Assembly: GCA_035610365.1 (NCBI GenBank)
Contig: CM069439.1
Coordinates: 9,936,001-10,000,000 of the forward strand
Length of the DNA stretch: 64,000 nucleotides
Direction of reading: 5' to 3'
Source of the DNA: Aquatica leii
Lineage: Eukaryota; Arthropoda; Insecta; Coleoptera; Lampyridae
Both the position numbers and the translations under genes were made by a program. Within the stretch, counting starts at the first letter, position 1. Each line of letters opens with the position of its first letter. Shown piece by piece: positions 33,011 through 44,815 of this stretch. Below the pieces are notes generated by a model. That model was not told where the DNA came from. It saw only the letters and a program-made list of their open reading frames with translations, and made no database searches.

Positions 33011-33487
33011 AAAAAAGTATAAACCAGTACACTCTATTTTTTTCCAATTTTTTAAAGCCATTAGCAATAGTTATGTTGTTTTGACCAGCATGGACGAGAG
33101 AGGCGCGGGTGGAAACGGGATATTACTTCTGTAGTTTCAAAACGGATTTCTTCTGCAAGAAGATGGAGAGCTGCTTGGATAAAAACTTCTACAGCTGATA
33201 CAATTTCTTTAACTGAAAATTGTTTTGGAGCAGTTAAAACCGTTCGACAAAATAGCTGATTCTATAGAGGGCTTGATGATACATTAATTATAGTACTGCA
33301 TCGACGACATTTTTTGTCTTAAGATGATTACTTATAACTATCTTTTTAACTTTTTGGGCTTGTTCACAAGAGATTCGATCAATAAGATTCCACTTTCGAG
33401 AAACATCAGGAGCCGCAATGGGTTCTCCACTTTTACCGGTTGATGATAATATATTTATGAAGGATTTTAAGAAAAAATCTTTATTTA
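33011..33487. other. Unassigned segment between hAT and Penelope E
   Basis: The composition is less AT-rich than its surroundings and a leftward reading gives runs such as RKWNLIDRISCEQAQKVKK and LLAEEIRFETTEVISRFHP, so it is probably part of another decayed element. I cannot assign it. Confidence 0.35.
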
Positions 33488-34345
33488 CATTTTATATAAA
33501 ACCCATACGTTGATGACACTTTTATCATTGGCCAACATGGTCTTTCCGCGCTCAACAAGTTTCTATTCTAAACTCTATTCATCAAAATATTCGTTTTACT
33601 ATAGAATTAGAAAGACATGAAGATGGTTCATTATCACATTTAGTTTATCGAACACCTACATATACATATAGATATTTAAATAGATTGTCATACCATCACT
33701 CTTCTCAGAAATTATCAGTAGTGAATTCTTTACTGTACAGAGTTGCTTCTCTAAGTTTTCAAAGAGAGTTAAATTATTTAACTAAGGGGCTAGTCGCAAA
33801 CAACCACAGTAGAAAAAATAATACACCATCTATTACTCGCTTATTTACTTTTTGTCAAAGGATTGTATCGGAAAAATGATTTGAAACACATTATCACTCG
33901 GTTTTCTATTCTTCCTAAATTGCGAAAACTCTTAAATCTTGTGAACGACGTTATTCCTTTTCAGTTTGACGACGTTTACAACATTCCTTGCTCTTGTGGC
34001 CGTACATACATTGGAGAAACGGGTAGAAGCGTAGAACACTAAAAATGCAGTCGTATTAAACGATCGTCTAAGTCAGCAGTAGCGGAGGAGCACATGCTAG
34101 AAACGTGTCATTAAATTTAGTTTGAAAACATTAAAGTATTGGCTAATGTTATTAATTATCAGCAAAAAATTAGGAAATACATTCAAAAAATTAAAAATCC
34201 TTTTAATATTAATAGAGATTTTAGTTTTTCTTTACCGGTACCAATTTTATCGATTGGAGGCCGGTCTATAAAAGCGAGATTTCAAGGTGCAATCAATCAG
34301 TTTATTCTAGGCTTTGAAAGTTTTATTACATTCTTTTGTTAATCA
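33488..34345 (+). mobile_element. Penelope-like element E
   Basis: It starts in the reverse transcriptase with VDDTFIIGQHGLSALNKF (about 33499-33552), the YVDD-type motif (first residue not certain). SYHHSSQKLSVVNSLLYRVA (about 33690-33750) follows. The linker reads FSILPKLRKLLNLVNDVIPF and YNIPCSCGRTYIGETGRSVE (about 33980-34040), a well preserved GIY-YIG start. KSAVAEEHMLETCH and NIKVLANVINYQQ complete the nuclease; stops interrupt it. The tail near 34260-34330 is nearly identical to that of copy D in inverted orientation. Confidence 0.78.
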
Positions 34346-37300
34346 ACAAAATTTAAAACAATCTTGCAAAAATTTTGGTTGTAATACATTATTTTGTGCT
34401 TTTTTTTATACATCAGAAGAACTCATGGGAGCGCAAAACCTAAGCAGAATTTTTTTCATATATTCCTTCAATACAAAATAAAATTCTAAAATGTTAAACA
34501 AAAATTACGATAAACACAAGAAAAGAAAAATTAAATTCTGTAAATACTATTCAAAGACGAATGATAGAAAAATAATTTTGTAAAAGTTGAAATAACTAAG
34601 TAACGCGGTGTTTGAGATGCTTTAAAAGTACCAAAAAAAAAACCACAATAATTCTTCCCATATACTAAAACTATTGAAAATAAAATCATAAATAATGACA
34701 CCAGTTGCAACCCATCTAAGTTTCGGTTCTACCCTAAAGATGCTCTATGAACCACGACGTCTACTCATTCAGAATTCACTCCAATAAAATATTTATAAAA
34801 TGACTACCTAATAAAAGTGCTTATACAAATTAGATTGGAGATATTTTTGTACAATAAAACCGTAGAAAAATCTAAATAAAGAAAGTCTAAAGCAAAGATT
34901 GTTAACGCTTTCTTATTTTTATCCCATTCATATTAAAAATAAACAGTAATTAACGAAATGGTTTTTAACGTAATGGATTATATAAAGATAAATCAATAAA
35001 GTTAAATTTATATAAATACTTTAATTAACTCAAAATATTGAAAATGTATCGATTAAAACAGAAACTACTAAAGTACGGTTTATGAGATTTATTCTAAATA
35101 TAGATAAGTAGAAGAAAAATATAAATACGCAAAAGAAAGTAATGCATCGAGCAAAAAAGCTCATTAAATAAAACACCATCTTCTCAGATCTAGAACGATA
35201 CTCATTATAATACTCCTACATGGCAGTAGAAATATGAAAATATTATTTTTAGATTTTATATTTTATTATTTTTACAATTGTTTTAAGCAGTGTATAATAT
35301 TTTAACGCAAAGCATGAATTTATAGTTTAATAAATTTATTGAACGAAAAAAACAAGGATTATAAACTTTCAGCGTTTTCATAGCATTTGGTAATAAATAA
35401 ATTTTATTCTATTTTATATTTTCTGTTGTCAAGCTCGCCGGAAAATCTCTAAACTTTGTTAAACTCTGATTTCATTATTCAGTAAATTTAGGTTCTAAAA
35501 TGAAGTTACCTAAGCCACAAGTAGCAAAATAAAAGAATTTGGTTTTACGTATACACGTAACCCCTACACAATTTCTCAAATATAAACTTTTTTTTTACAT
35601 TTGTTAAATCTCAAAACATATTTCCGATTATAGTTATATTTACTAATAATAGTAGATATTTAATTTACACTAAACAAAAAAATTGCATTTGGATATATTT
35701 TTTTTAATTAAAACGTGCCTTAGGTCATACGTTTGTACTGTCACAGGATTAGTAGAGTGACCTGGAGGGCGAGGCTCTAATTGGTTAGCTTCCACGTAGG
35801 TAGAACTAGTTAAATATTTGTTTACACTTTTAACGTCCTGTTATTAAATATTTGTATATAAAAAGTAAACTAATATTGCAAATATTTCAATTAAGTGTGT
35901 GCGTAATATTTTAACGTAAAAGTTAAGCTTAAAAAACCTGTCTTACATTTCACATCTTGAGGAAAGCACCTTTTCTGCTCTGATCAAAACTTTAAAGTGA
36001 CGCTAATGCTGCTTTTGTACGTACAAACTGACTAGACTTTTTCCTATATTTCTAATAATTCCGTTACATTGACAATTTTAAATCAGCTTTATAGAAATTA
36101 TTTTTTAAAATTAAGCTACTTTTTCACACACGTCTTTTATATTAGTGTATTAAATTACTACTATTTTACTGGTATAGAAAAAAATGAGCAACATAGAAAA
36201 ATCCAAACTGCTAAAAAAACCGAATAACTTAGAATCGACACGTCACGACGCACCATGTTCATTAAATATGAAGAATTGTATCAATTTTTTGGAACTAAGC
36301 TAAATGCTGAATAAAAAATTATATTAGTAAAAGAAATCACATGGATTGCAAGTGTATCTGGTGTAACTAGCGAAACTGTGTCTATTTTGCATGAAAACTT
36401 TTTTGCATGGCTTACAAATTAGTGCTAACATTTCTAGAAACATTTGAACAAAAATAACTTTTAGTTTAATAAAGGGAAACAGTTTTTCAAACTAATGTCA
36501 AAACAACTTAAGAAAATCTTTAATGCCTATATTATTATTTTGCAATGATGTGTAAAGATTGTGTTAATGTTGTGTCGTCTTGGAAGTTTTGAAATACGAT
36601 TTGTTGTTTAGTGTACGTAAATACGTCCTCGCCATATATGTGTTGGACTGGTTACTGTAGTGTTTTGTTTCTGTGTTCTTGTTATGGTCTTCCCAATGTC
36701 ATATTTAGAGTAGTTGTTGATAAGTGTGTTTTATGTGTAGTTCTTGTTGTAATGATGTAGATTCTGAAATGAAAAACGCATTGTACTAACGAATCAACAG
36801 CTGATCATTATTTAGGAAAATAGTTATGACCTGATACGATTAAAGTTATGTGCCGAAACGTCGGCGCGGGAAAGCATCGATACGTGCGCTGCAATGTTTA
36901 TATTTAATGTGTAATTATTTTCTTTACATAATTTTGAAGTTTACCTTGCTCTTTAGTTGAATATTAATTCTCTTTTACTTTATTACTTTTATTTTTAATT
37001 AAACGAGCTTCTATTTCAATCTTTTACAGCGTAATTTTCTTTTGAGTTTACAAATTTCCGGTTTTTTTAATTAAGAAAGCATACTTGAAAGTTCTTTGTA
37101 GATACTCAAATTACTTATGAAACTATATTACTCACAGTTCTTTTAATTACTCATCTTTAGTAAGACTCTTGATTTTTTAAGTTGCGTCTTTATGTACAAT
37201 ACCGGATTAAAACTTTTATAAAATGAAGCTTAAATGTTTTTTAGTTTAATCGGTTTGTGTATATAATGTTTTTATGCAAGATTCTTAATCAATCTTGATA

Positions 37301-37538
37301 CGCGTATTTTTAAATTTGATTGTATTAGTTAATAATTGATCATTGTGATATGTTTATTATGGCTTAAAAATAGTTTTCAACAATGTTTAGTAACAACGCT
37401 CCTAGATTGGTTTTAACCAAATTTTAGTAATTTTATATTCTCGAGTTGACAATGAGAGAACTAAGAGTTTATCAACAGAACGATTTCGGAATTTCGGATT
37501 TGCGTAAAACACTCGGTATTAATAGTGTAAGTTTTTTT
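34346..37538. other. Long AT-rich intronic stretch
   Basis: No gene. Minor items: a GC-richer segment at 35740-35815 with no coding sense; at 36330-36410 a weak mariner-like reading (WIASVSGVTSETVSILHENF); at 36845-36880 GCCGAAACGTCGGCGCGGG, which resembles Penelope-type tails. Confidence 0.45.
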
Positions 37539-37613
37539 GAGCACTCTTAGAACGCGAACTTTTGAGCGCTCTTAGAACGCGAACTTTTGAGCGCTTTTAG
37601 AACGCGAACTTGT
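37539..37613 (+). repeat. Tandem repeat, 25 bp x 3
   Basis: Three head-to-tail copies of GAGCRCTCTTAGAACGCGAA plus CTTTT, each 25 bases, with one or two substitutions between copies. It lies directly before the LINE fragment and may have been its leader or a separate satellite. Confidence 0.88.
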
Positions 37614-37619
37614 ACTGTG

Positions 37620-38290
37620 ATAGCATTATGATTATGTTAGTTTTGCATACGCTGATGACTTGGCTATAGTATTAAACGTAAAAAAAACATTAGGAAAAAT
37701 TGGTATGGAAAGTCAAATTATAGAAAGGAAAATGAACAAAAAAAGGTTAAACTAACACACAAAACACAAAGCCGGAAGAAGTACATTCGAATAGGAAACA
37801 AGGAGATCGATAAAAACAGAAGTATCAGATACTTAGGGCGTTAGAATGGAGCGTATTCTTAATAAAAGACTGTGGAAAAGCCAATAAATCTATAGCCGAA
37901 ATACAGAAACTAATGCCCACTGTAAGAGAATTAAAACTAAAAAAACGAAAGACTGCAAACTCGATCTTAACATATGGCTCGTCAGTCTGGAAGGCATGTA
38001 TGAGGCTGAACAAATACAGTAAAATGATGGAAGGAACCCAAAGAAGAAGAAATATGTATAGAGAACAAAAACAATACTAGTTGACACAAATATCTCTTAT
38101 TAAATGAAAAAATAAATGGGAAAAACAAAAATAACAAAAAAGAAAATAGAAAGCCGCGAAAAGAATCTAAATTATAGAAGTATGGACAAAAAACTAATAA
38201 ACAAAATAACGACATAAATAGGAGAACCGGATATCGCCAAACACATACACTGGCACACAGCATTTTTAAATTTATTAGATAGGAAAAGAA
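37620..38290 (+). pseudogene. R1-like LINE reverse transcriptase fragment
   Basis: The reading FAYADDLAIVLN puts an intact YADD box at 37648-37659, the polymerase active site. IRIGNKEIDKNRSIRYLGV (about 37784-37841) is the thumb motif. KSIAEIQKLMPTVRELKLKK (about 37887-37946) and ANSILTYGSSVWKACMRLNK (about 37958-38018) give the post-thumb region as in R1/CR1-type LINEs. Frame changes follow; the end near 38290 is arbitrary because another LINE piece begins there. Confidence 0.62.
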
Positions 38291-39640
38291 AACAACAAAA
38301 ATACTTAACAGCGAGGATTATTGAAAAGCTATAAAAAAACAGTTGAAAGTATTAAAAACTAAAAAAGAAGAAGAAACCAAGCGAAGAATCCACATACGGG
38401 ACGATACTAAAACATAATTAAATAATACTTTACAAAAAAAGAAAAAAAAACAGTCAAGTTTAATGGAAAGGTACGACAAACCAGCAAGAAGAATTGAAGA
38501 TGGAAACAAGTTGATAACTAGAAAAGTTTTTAAAGCTATAAAGTTTTTTAAAGATACAGTAAGTTCAGAAGAACTAGGATAGATGAAACCATAGCAGGCA
38601 TAATTAAAGAGATGGAAATAGAGGTTGCTATGAACAAAATAAAAATAGGAAAAGCAGCTAGACTAAATGGAATAGTCCACGAACTTATTAAATAAAAAGA
38701 CCAGATTTCCAAGAAGCAATAACGCTACAAACGCGTCGTGAAAAAAAAAATTAAAAAATACCATATTGCGTTTAGGCCAGGACAGCACACAAACCGATAT
38801 CTACGCTCATGAACCATTATGGTAAAAAACAAAGACTTGTTTTTGCTTTAATTGACAAGGCAACGTATATGGGAGGCACTAAAAAAGAATGCATTTAAAA
38901 GATTGTTCAATGCAATCAAAAAAATTTATCTTAATCTTGTGGGATTATAAAAGTTCCAAGCCCTCTGCTGTTTAACACATTTCTGAACGATATTACCGAA
39001 ATCTGTAACAAAGGAAAAAACAAAACAAAAGTTGGAATATGGAGAATAAAACGACATAATTATTTTTGCCAAAAAACGTAACAACTTCTAGCAAGCTGTA
39101 GAATAATAGTTTAAAGAAGTAAACACAAAAAGAATAAGGTGAAGATTGAGAAGAGTAAATTGATGTGTGCGTCAAAAGGGAAACAGACAACAAGATCATC
39201 TAAAAACTACAATTAATAAGAACATACAAGTATGGACTACATAAAAAGAACAGTAAAATGGAACGGAAAGATAGATCAGGAATCGGACCAAGAATACAAT
39301 CTTAATGTCAGCCTATTATCAAATCGTCAATACAATAATAAGCTACAACGAGATTAATACAAAATTAAAACTGCACATCTGTCATTGAGCCTATAGATAG
39401 GCACGGCACAGAAAATATTATCTACTAGAAACAATTCCAAACAGCAGTACAAATGAAGTACATAAGAAATGTAGCTGGCCGAACGAGAAGAGATAAAAAC
39501 AGGAATGGTTCGGAAAACAAAACAAATTTTTGAAAAGAAGATGAAAGGGAAAACACCAAGAGGTTGACCGCGTATCAGATGGGACCATCGCATAAAATAG
39601 GGTTCAAACAAAAAAAGTCAAAAGAGAGCATAAATGAAAA
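38291..39640 (+). pseudogene. RTE/CfdP2-like LINE, reverse transcriptase and C-terminus, broken
   Basis: The finger motif EIEVAMNKIKIGKAARLNG is at about 38610-38670 (family pattern KxGKAxGPDxI). AFRPGQHTN, VFALIDKATYMGGTKK (about 38845-38892) and PSPLLFNTFLNDI (about 38956-38995) are degraded palm motifs; the YADD box is not visible. The C-terminus is the best part: MKYIRNVAGRTRRDKNRNG (about 39450-39506) and TPRGRPRIRWDHRI (about 39553-39595; frames differ), which match the MRYLRRV.GKTRRD and GRPRKRWED motifs of this LINE group. It is probably the same family as the 5' fragment at 1-1440 but on the opposite strand. Confidence 0.62.
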
Positions 39641-40880
39641 ATACAAAATTGGTAAAGATTCGCTACCTATAAGTTCCCGGTTTTAGCTCTATATTGCGTT
39701 TGCCATCTATTCGGTCTCTATAACAGTGAATGACGCGCCGTTTTTTGACAAGCACGTGGCAGGACTGAATATCATAAAGGTGATGCCAGTGTCATGGTTC
39801 AAAAAAAATCTTGTTTGTGGATTTTAAGAAGTTGATATAGTTGGTCGTTTGAAATCCGAGGATGTTGATCTATGAATTTAAGAAATAAATTAGAAGATTT
39901 GGTGTAGTTTAAGTTCAATCTTTGAAGTAGAATTACTGACTACTGACAAAATATTCCCATAAAGATTTTTTATGTCTAACTTTTTTGAAGTTTTAAATAG
40001 GGAAGTATATATCTATACTAATATATAAAAAGGTAAGTTTGAGGTAATCTCCAAAAATAGCCATCTGATTTAAAAAATTCGTTTATAATATTTAGAATGA
40101 ATTTTTAGGGTCAACATAGGCTAAATATTATTCAGTTAAAATAAAAGGGCTTTCTGTGTCGGCTTATTTTACAACTAAAGTTGACGCAAAAATAGTCGAG
40201 CGATGCGTTTTTTACAAACGCTGCATTAAATAATAGATATTTAAATACTTTCTATAGAGAAGTTGTAGCATTCAAACAGTTCTATAAAAAAGTCTGCAAC
40301 GACATATACCTATGTTAAGGTTAATACACGAACTGATGAAATATCACGATTTAGTGTATCACGGGGTATTTAAGTAGATAATCTTAAATTCTTATCAATA
40401 CTATACATTTGATTATTATTGAGAAAATTATGTGTAGATAAAAATTGCTTTTTACACAAGATTGTTTGGACAAGTAGTTTAGATTTTGCCATCGTGTTTT
40501 TCAAAAAGAAAATAAAATACGCTTTGGTGTAAACGGGTGGCGAGAAAAGCAAGGTCTATCTACGGGATAGGTAGATCCGTATGTACGCGTCGGGAATACT
40601 GTTAGCGTTGACAAAGTGGGAAAGCGAGATGTTTAAAAATATGTACTATCATAAACATGTCAACAGAGGGCGCTGTTAGCTTTAACACAAGAGTGAAGTG
40701 ATAAGAGTTTAACTTCTTCTTCAAGTAGACACAGGAAAAATGGGTAAAGTTTCAAAATCTACGCGTGCGAAGCGAAGTGTTGAAATTCTATAAAAATTGT
40801 GAATTTATTTTAGAATATAACAATGTAAAATTTTTTGAAAGATTCATTGGTTAACCTTACAATTACAACTCCAGGTTGCA
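39641..40880. other. AT-rich stretch with two weak repeats
   Basis: At 40005-40225, TCTATACTAATATATAAAAA and GGCTAAATATTATTCAG are reminiscent of a widespread arthropod repeat, much degraded. At 40545-40700 a GC-richer piece has the near-palindrome TCTATCTACGGGATAGGTAG. Neither has clear ends. Confidence 0.35.
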
Positions 40881-41140
40881 GATAATAAGAGTTTAAACTC
40901 ACGCCTAATTTGCTTATTATTCTTGTGTTTTAATATGAGACTAAAGCGATAGAAAGTATAATAACATCTAAGTATATTGTACAGTGTTGTTTTTGTTAAT
41001 TTCTTTTTATCTAACGTTGACATTTTTGCTGCCAGCTTTGGTTTATATAGAAATACAATTGATATATGCATTAACGTTTCGGAATTGTATAGTATTACAC
41101 GCAAAAAATTTTGATAAAAGAAATGACTGAATAAAAGCAA
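40881..41140 (+). pseudogene. Short fragment like the CGGBP1-type hAT
   Basis: The plus-strand reading LTFRNCIVLHAKNF and its neighbour frame (NVSELYSITRKKF, about 41075-41113) resemble NVSQLYSTTIQK of the hAT at 13.8 kb. About 100 bases at most are recognisable. Confidence 0.35.
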
Positions 41141-43239
41141 CATAAATAAAGTGATTGTTAGTGCTCACTGAAGATAAACGTCAGTTCAACAATTCGTGAC
41201 TAATTTGGAAAACTCATAATGCAAAAGCAAAAGCCCAAATCAAAAGGGCGCCAGTAAGGTCAATAGCCTTATTAGGCTTCTGGACCTTGCCAAACCGAAA
41301 ATCTCGCTATCCCGTTGAACACACCAAATGGAACTCATTTTATTAGAGTGTATACACCAAAATCTGCAATCTTTAATTTACACAAAACGTGAAGGCCGAC
41401 GGATTTAAAGCCACAGTTCAACTATTTAACACTTATTTAAACTGAATCGTCGCTATTAAAAATTGCAAATTTGTCAGATATCGTCTCTAAAATAATACAA
41501 ACGACCAACAAAACACAAGTACCGCAAATTAAAGGCTTTCCTAACGGTACGACAAACAAGCAACAAACTTTTCTTGCCAAATCAAAGTTTTCAAACTACC
41601 TAAGTTCCCAAAAAGCAAAATTACAGTTAATTCCAAACGGCAACTACAAATATCTTAACTTGTTTAGGTAGCTTTTGGATTGGTTCAGGGTTCCAAGATA
41701 ATATTGTCAAAAATTAATCCGTCAAAAAGGAGAAAATGATTTATCTCGCGTGCGCACGCACACACACAGAATTCCTCTATACAAAACTTAAACACGGGAT
41801 CAAGTAAAATATCGAGACCGTAAAATGTAAACTGAAATTTTTACTCAACTTTCTTCATTATCTCTACGTAAACCACCACTGAATATTAAGGGTTAAAGCC
41901 TACTGAGAACTACATTATCGAGCCGAAAGGTACTAAAGACGTATGCAAATTTTTTTAAAACCAAAAACACATACCTTTTATAACCTTGGTTTTTCCTACT
42001 TGAGTTGAATATTGTGACGTAAAATCTCCAAGAGAGACATACAAGAAAACCAATAAACTAAACAAACATGCAAAAAAATATCATGACGTAATTAAACATG
42101 CGCAACCAAAAACTTCTCACAGGAAACGCAAAATCATCAAATGATAACTAAATATAGCGCACTGGAATACTCACTAAATACCGGGTCTTGCACGAAAGAA
42201 TACGTTCAGAAATGAAACGACGGTTACAATGGTACGGCTTTTGGATTTTTTTCCTCTGTTTGTGTTTGAGTTTATTTAGAGAAATAGAACATTATGTACA
42301 ATAACGTTACGATTTTGTTTTGTAGGATATACTAAGTAATGGATTTGAGATTTTTTGTTAACTTCTGTATTTATTTGTGTTAGTATAAAGTATGTAGAAT
42401 TTATTTAGTTCTTTGTTTTTTTTTGTTTCTTTCTAATCTAGCATTGAAATCTCTTATGAAAATACATTGTTTCTATTAATATAGATCTTTTATAATAATC
42501 GAAAATGTTTTGTTTCTTTCTTATTGGCGATTTTAGTAAAAACATAACCCAAGATTTTTGTTTACTTTGATTATTCTATTACTTATATTGTTCTCTATAA
42601 TACATCCATAGATTCTATGATTAACAGTTAATAAGTATACAGAGCACTTTTTTTAGATATTTTTATCTCAGTTTTGCTTTGACGTAATGTCAGTTTTATA
42701 CGTATTTTTTTGAATATTTCATGTTTTTATTATTTATAATTATTATGGTCCTCTAACATGGACAGCGATTTTTGACAGCGATAATTAGATTTCTTCACTA
42801 TCTTTTGTCACTATTAGCCAGTGAGCTTTTTCTAATTTCAACGAAGATGCCTCTGACAAAGGTAACTGAAAAATTCTCAAATTTTGCACAATGTTTTCAG
42901 TTTTTTGATTTGTTCATTTAATAATTTTTGTGTTTTGTCTTAATCATTTTTGTAGAATACAACTATCTAATAAAATGTTGCACTATACTTATTTTGACAG
43001 TTCATAATTTATGTAATGCTACACTTCTTTTTGATTTTGTGGTAACATTTTCGTCTGTTTTTATTTTTAACAAAACTAATGTTTATACTTTATCGGTCTA
43101 CTATTACTCCGCTTTTTAAGTATCAAACATTTTACAAAAACAAACAGGCAAGATTAGAAGTACTAAACTGTCACTTAACTTTAAAAAAAATTTAAACACA
43201 GGAGTTTAAAAACGCCTGAGCATTAATTTTAGTATTCAA
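41141..43239. other. Intronic stretch without assignable gene
   Basis: At 41220-41670 composition is less AT-rich; an open frame of 66 codons (41471-41671) has Lys/Gln-rich sequence of no known family. A short CA-rich run is at 41752-41768. The rest is plain AT-rich DNA. Confidence 0.45.
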
Positions 43240-43560
43240 CCAAATTGGCAGAAAACGACTACTTTTTCAATTTGTTTCTAAGTATAAAAAAAGTCAAACT
43301 TATTTATTATCGTAAGAATAAACGTATTAAAGTAAACAAAACAAATTATTTTGTACTTGACATTTTATTTTTCTTTGTGGGCCGAAAAATCTATTTATCC
43401 CATCTTTTTTTTATGATTAATTTTTTTGTCATTTTAAACGTGATTTATATTTTCTATTTTTTTAAATGTTGTAAAGTTTCATTGCTTTGTTGTAGTTAGA
43501 GCTTTTAATTTATCTATAAAATATTAGTTTTAGTTAGTAATTCATTTCTTTATAACAAAA
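43240..43560 (+). repeat. Dispersed AT-rich repeat, copy 1
   Basis: Shares long stretches with 49410-49700 in the same direction: TTTTTCAATTTGTTTCTAAG, GTAAGAATAAACGTATT, AAACAAATTATTTTGTACTT and GACATTTT...TTTTCTTTGTGG. No coding potential apart from a low-complexity frame (43245-43499). Ends uncertain. Confidence 0.7.
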
Positions 43561-44639
43561 AGTTTTAATTAACATTTTGAAAAAAGGAAATATTTTTTAA
43601 ATTTTTTTTGTGCAAACAATTTAAGTAAACGAACGTAAAGTTAACTAATTGCCTTTTAAATACACATTTTAAACTTTTAGTTTACTAATTGTCGTTGCAA
43701 ACGGTGGCACTTATTGGTATTTAAAAAAAACTTAATTTAACAAAACTTTTAGTGTACTATAATATAATATTGTTTTTTAACTATATGTAACTAATATTTA
43801 ATTCAAAAGGATAGTATTTACAATAATTAAATTTTCCAACATACATTTTATTTTTGATTTATCAAAGGACTGAAGCAAATACATATATTGAATATTTTAT
43901 TTGCTGTAATACCTCATTTTGTTTGATTATTAAACACGATCATTTAAATGCAATGTACTAGTTTTGGCAAATATTGACTTGACGTAGAACAGACAGCATA
44001 ATATAGATACTATATACCTCTATTTCTATGTAGGATCAAATATTTGACAATACACAAAAAAATATTAACATTAGCTAAACGGTTTCCGTTAATTTTTTAC
44101 TTTATTTTATTTGTAGAAATAAGTACAAAGTAAGCTAGGAAGATTGAAGAAGACAAATTTCCTACTAATTTGCAATTTTACTCAGTTGACAGGATCAGTT
44201 AATTATCTTTTAAATACGTTTTCCTAAATATTCCTCAAACAAACTTTAATAAAAAAAATGTAATTTATTTTAACATAAACCGTTCGTAATCAGTTTTTAA
44301 AAACATTTATTTACACAGATACATTGAATAACAAGAAAACTGCAAATTATAAATACTAATATTTAACCAAGATATTAAATAACGTAGCAAAAAGTTTTAT
44401 TTCCTTGCGTTAGTCTGTACCTATACAAAAATTACTTATAAATAGTTATACAAGTTCGTTAGTTTTTCTATTATAAATCCCATTAGTTTTTTTGTTTTTA
44501 AAATTGTGATTATTTATCTTAAATACTCAAATGTAAAAATATATTTTTCAAGGACTACATAAAATAAAACTGATGTGTAGGTAATATTCTGTCTTAAAAA
44601 AATTATGACTAGGAAATACAAGTAATAGCAAAAACTCAC
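43561..44639. other. AT-rich intronic stretch next to RasGRF exon 1
   Basis: Nothing recognised. It is intron 1 immediately downstream (minus strand) of the donor at 44639. Confidence 0.55.
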
Positions 44640-44783
44640 CTGATATAGAACAAACCATCTCAACTGCCATTTGCTGCTGTCCGCCGACCTTTTGTGTAGG
44701 TAACCTGATTGTGAATTGTCATTTTGAGCTCGTTCAGATAACATAATGAGTTGGTTCTCATTAACTCGGATTGTCCGTTGCAT
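44640..44783 (-). CDS. RasGRF: RasGRF homologue, coding exon 1 (N-terminus and start of PH domain)
   Basis: 48 codons starting MQRTIRVNENQLIMLSERAQ and continuing SGYLHKRSADSSKWQLRWFV to LYQ. Vertebrate RasGRF proteins also begin with MQK and a similar 25-residue leader before the PH domain, so I chose the ATG at 44783. The SGYLHKRS...KWQLRWFVLYQ part is PH strands 1-2. The donor is CAG|GTGAGT (exon end 44640). A splice acceptor (TTCTTATTTTAG, AG at 44817-44816 on the minus strand) lies 32 bases before the ATG, so an upstream leader exon is expected; an in-frame ATG at 44813 would add ten residues. The exon continues in frame with the one at 20745. Unlike the transposons it has no damage. Confidence 0.82.
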
Positions 44784-44815
44784 TTTGGGGCTTAGCATTT
44801 CAACTAACTTCATGC
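44784..44815 (-). other. 5' untranslated part (or short coding extension) of RasGRF exon 1
   Basis: Between the acceptor at 44817-44816 and the chosen ATG. In frame it reads MKLVEMLSPK, so it could be translated if the upstream ATG is used. Confidence 0.6.

Larger units (their letters stand above)
20746..44639 (-). other. RasGRF intron 1 (23,894 bases), loaded with transposons
   Basis: Bounded by CAG|GTGAGT after the exon at 44640 and TTTCAG| before the exon at 20745. Both flanking exons end in complete codons. The intron contains at least a piggyBac, a DDE transposon, three Penelope copies, a hAT, LINE fragments and one TIR transposon described separately. Confidence 0.75.

Noticed and set aside
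37825-39611. Series of minus-strand open frames rich in Phe, Ser and Leu
   Set aside because: All are antisense to the Lys-rich LINE fragments on the plus strand.
41752-41768. Short CA-rich microsatellite
   Set aside because: Only a few dinucleotide units; not worth calling as a repeat feature.
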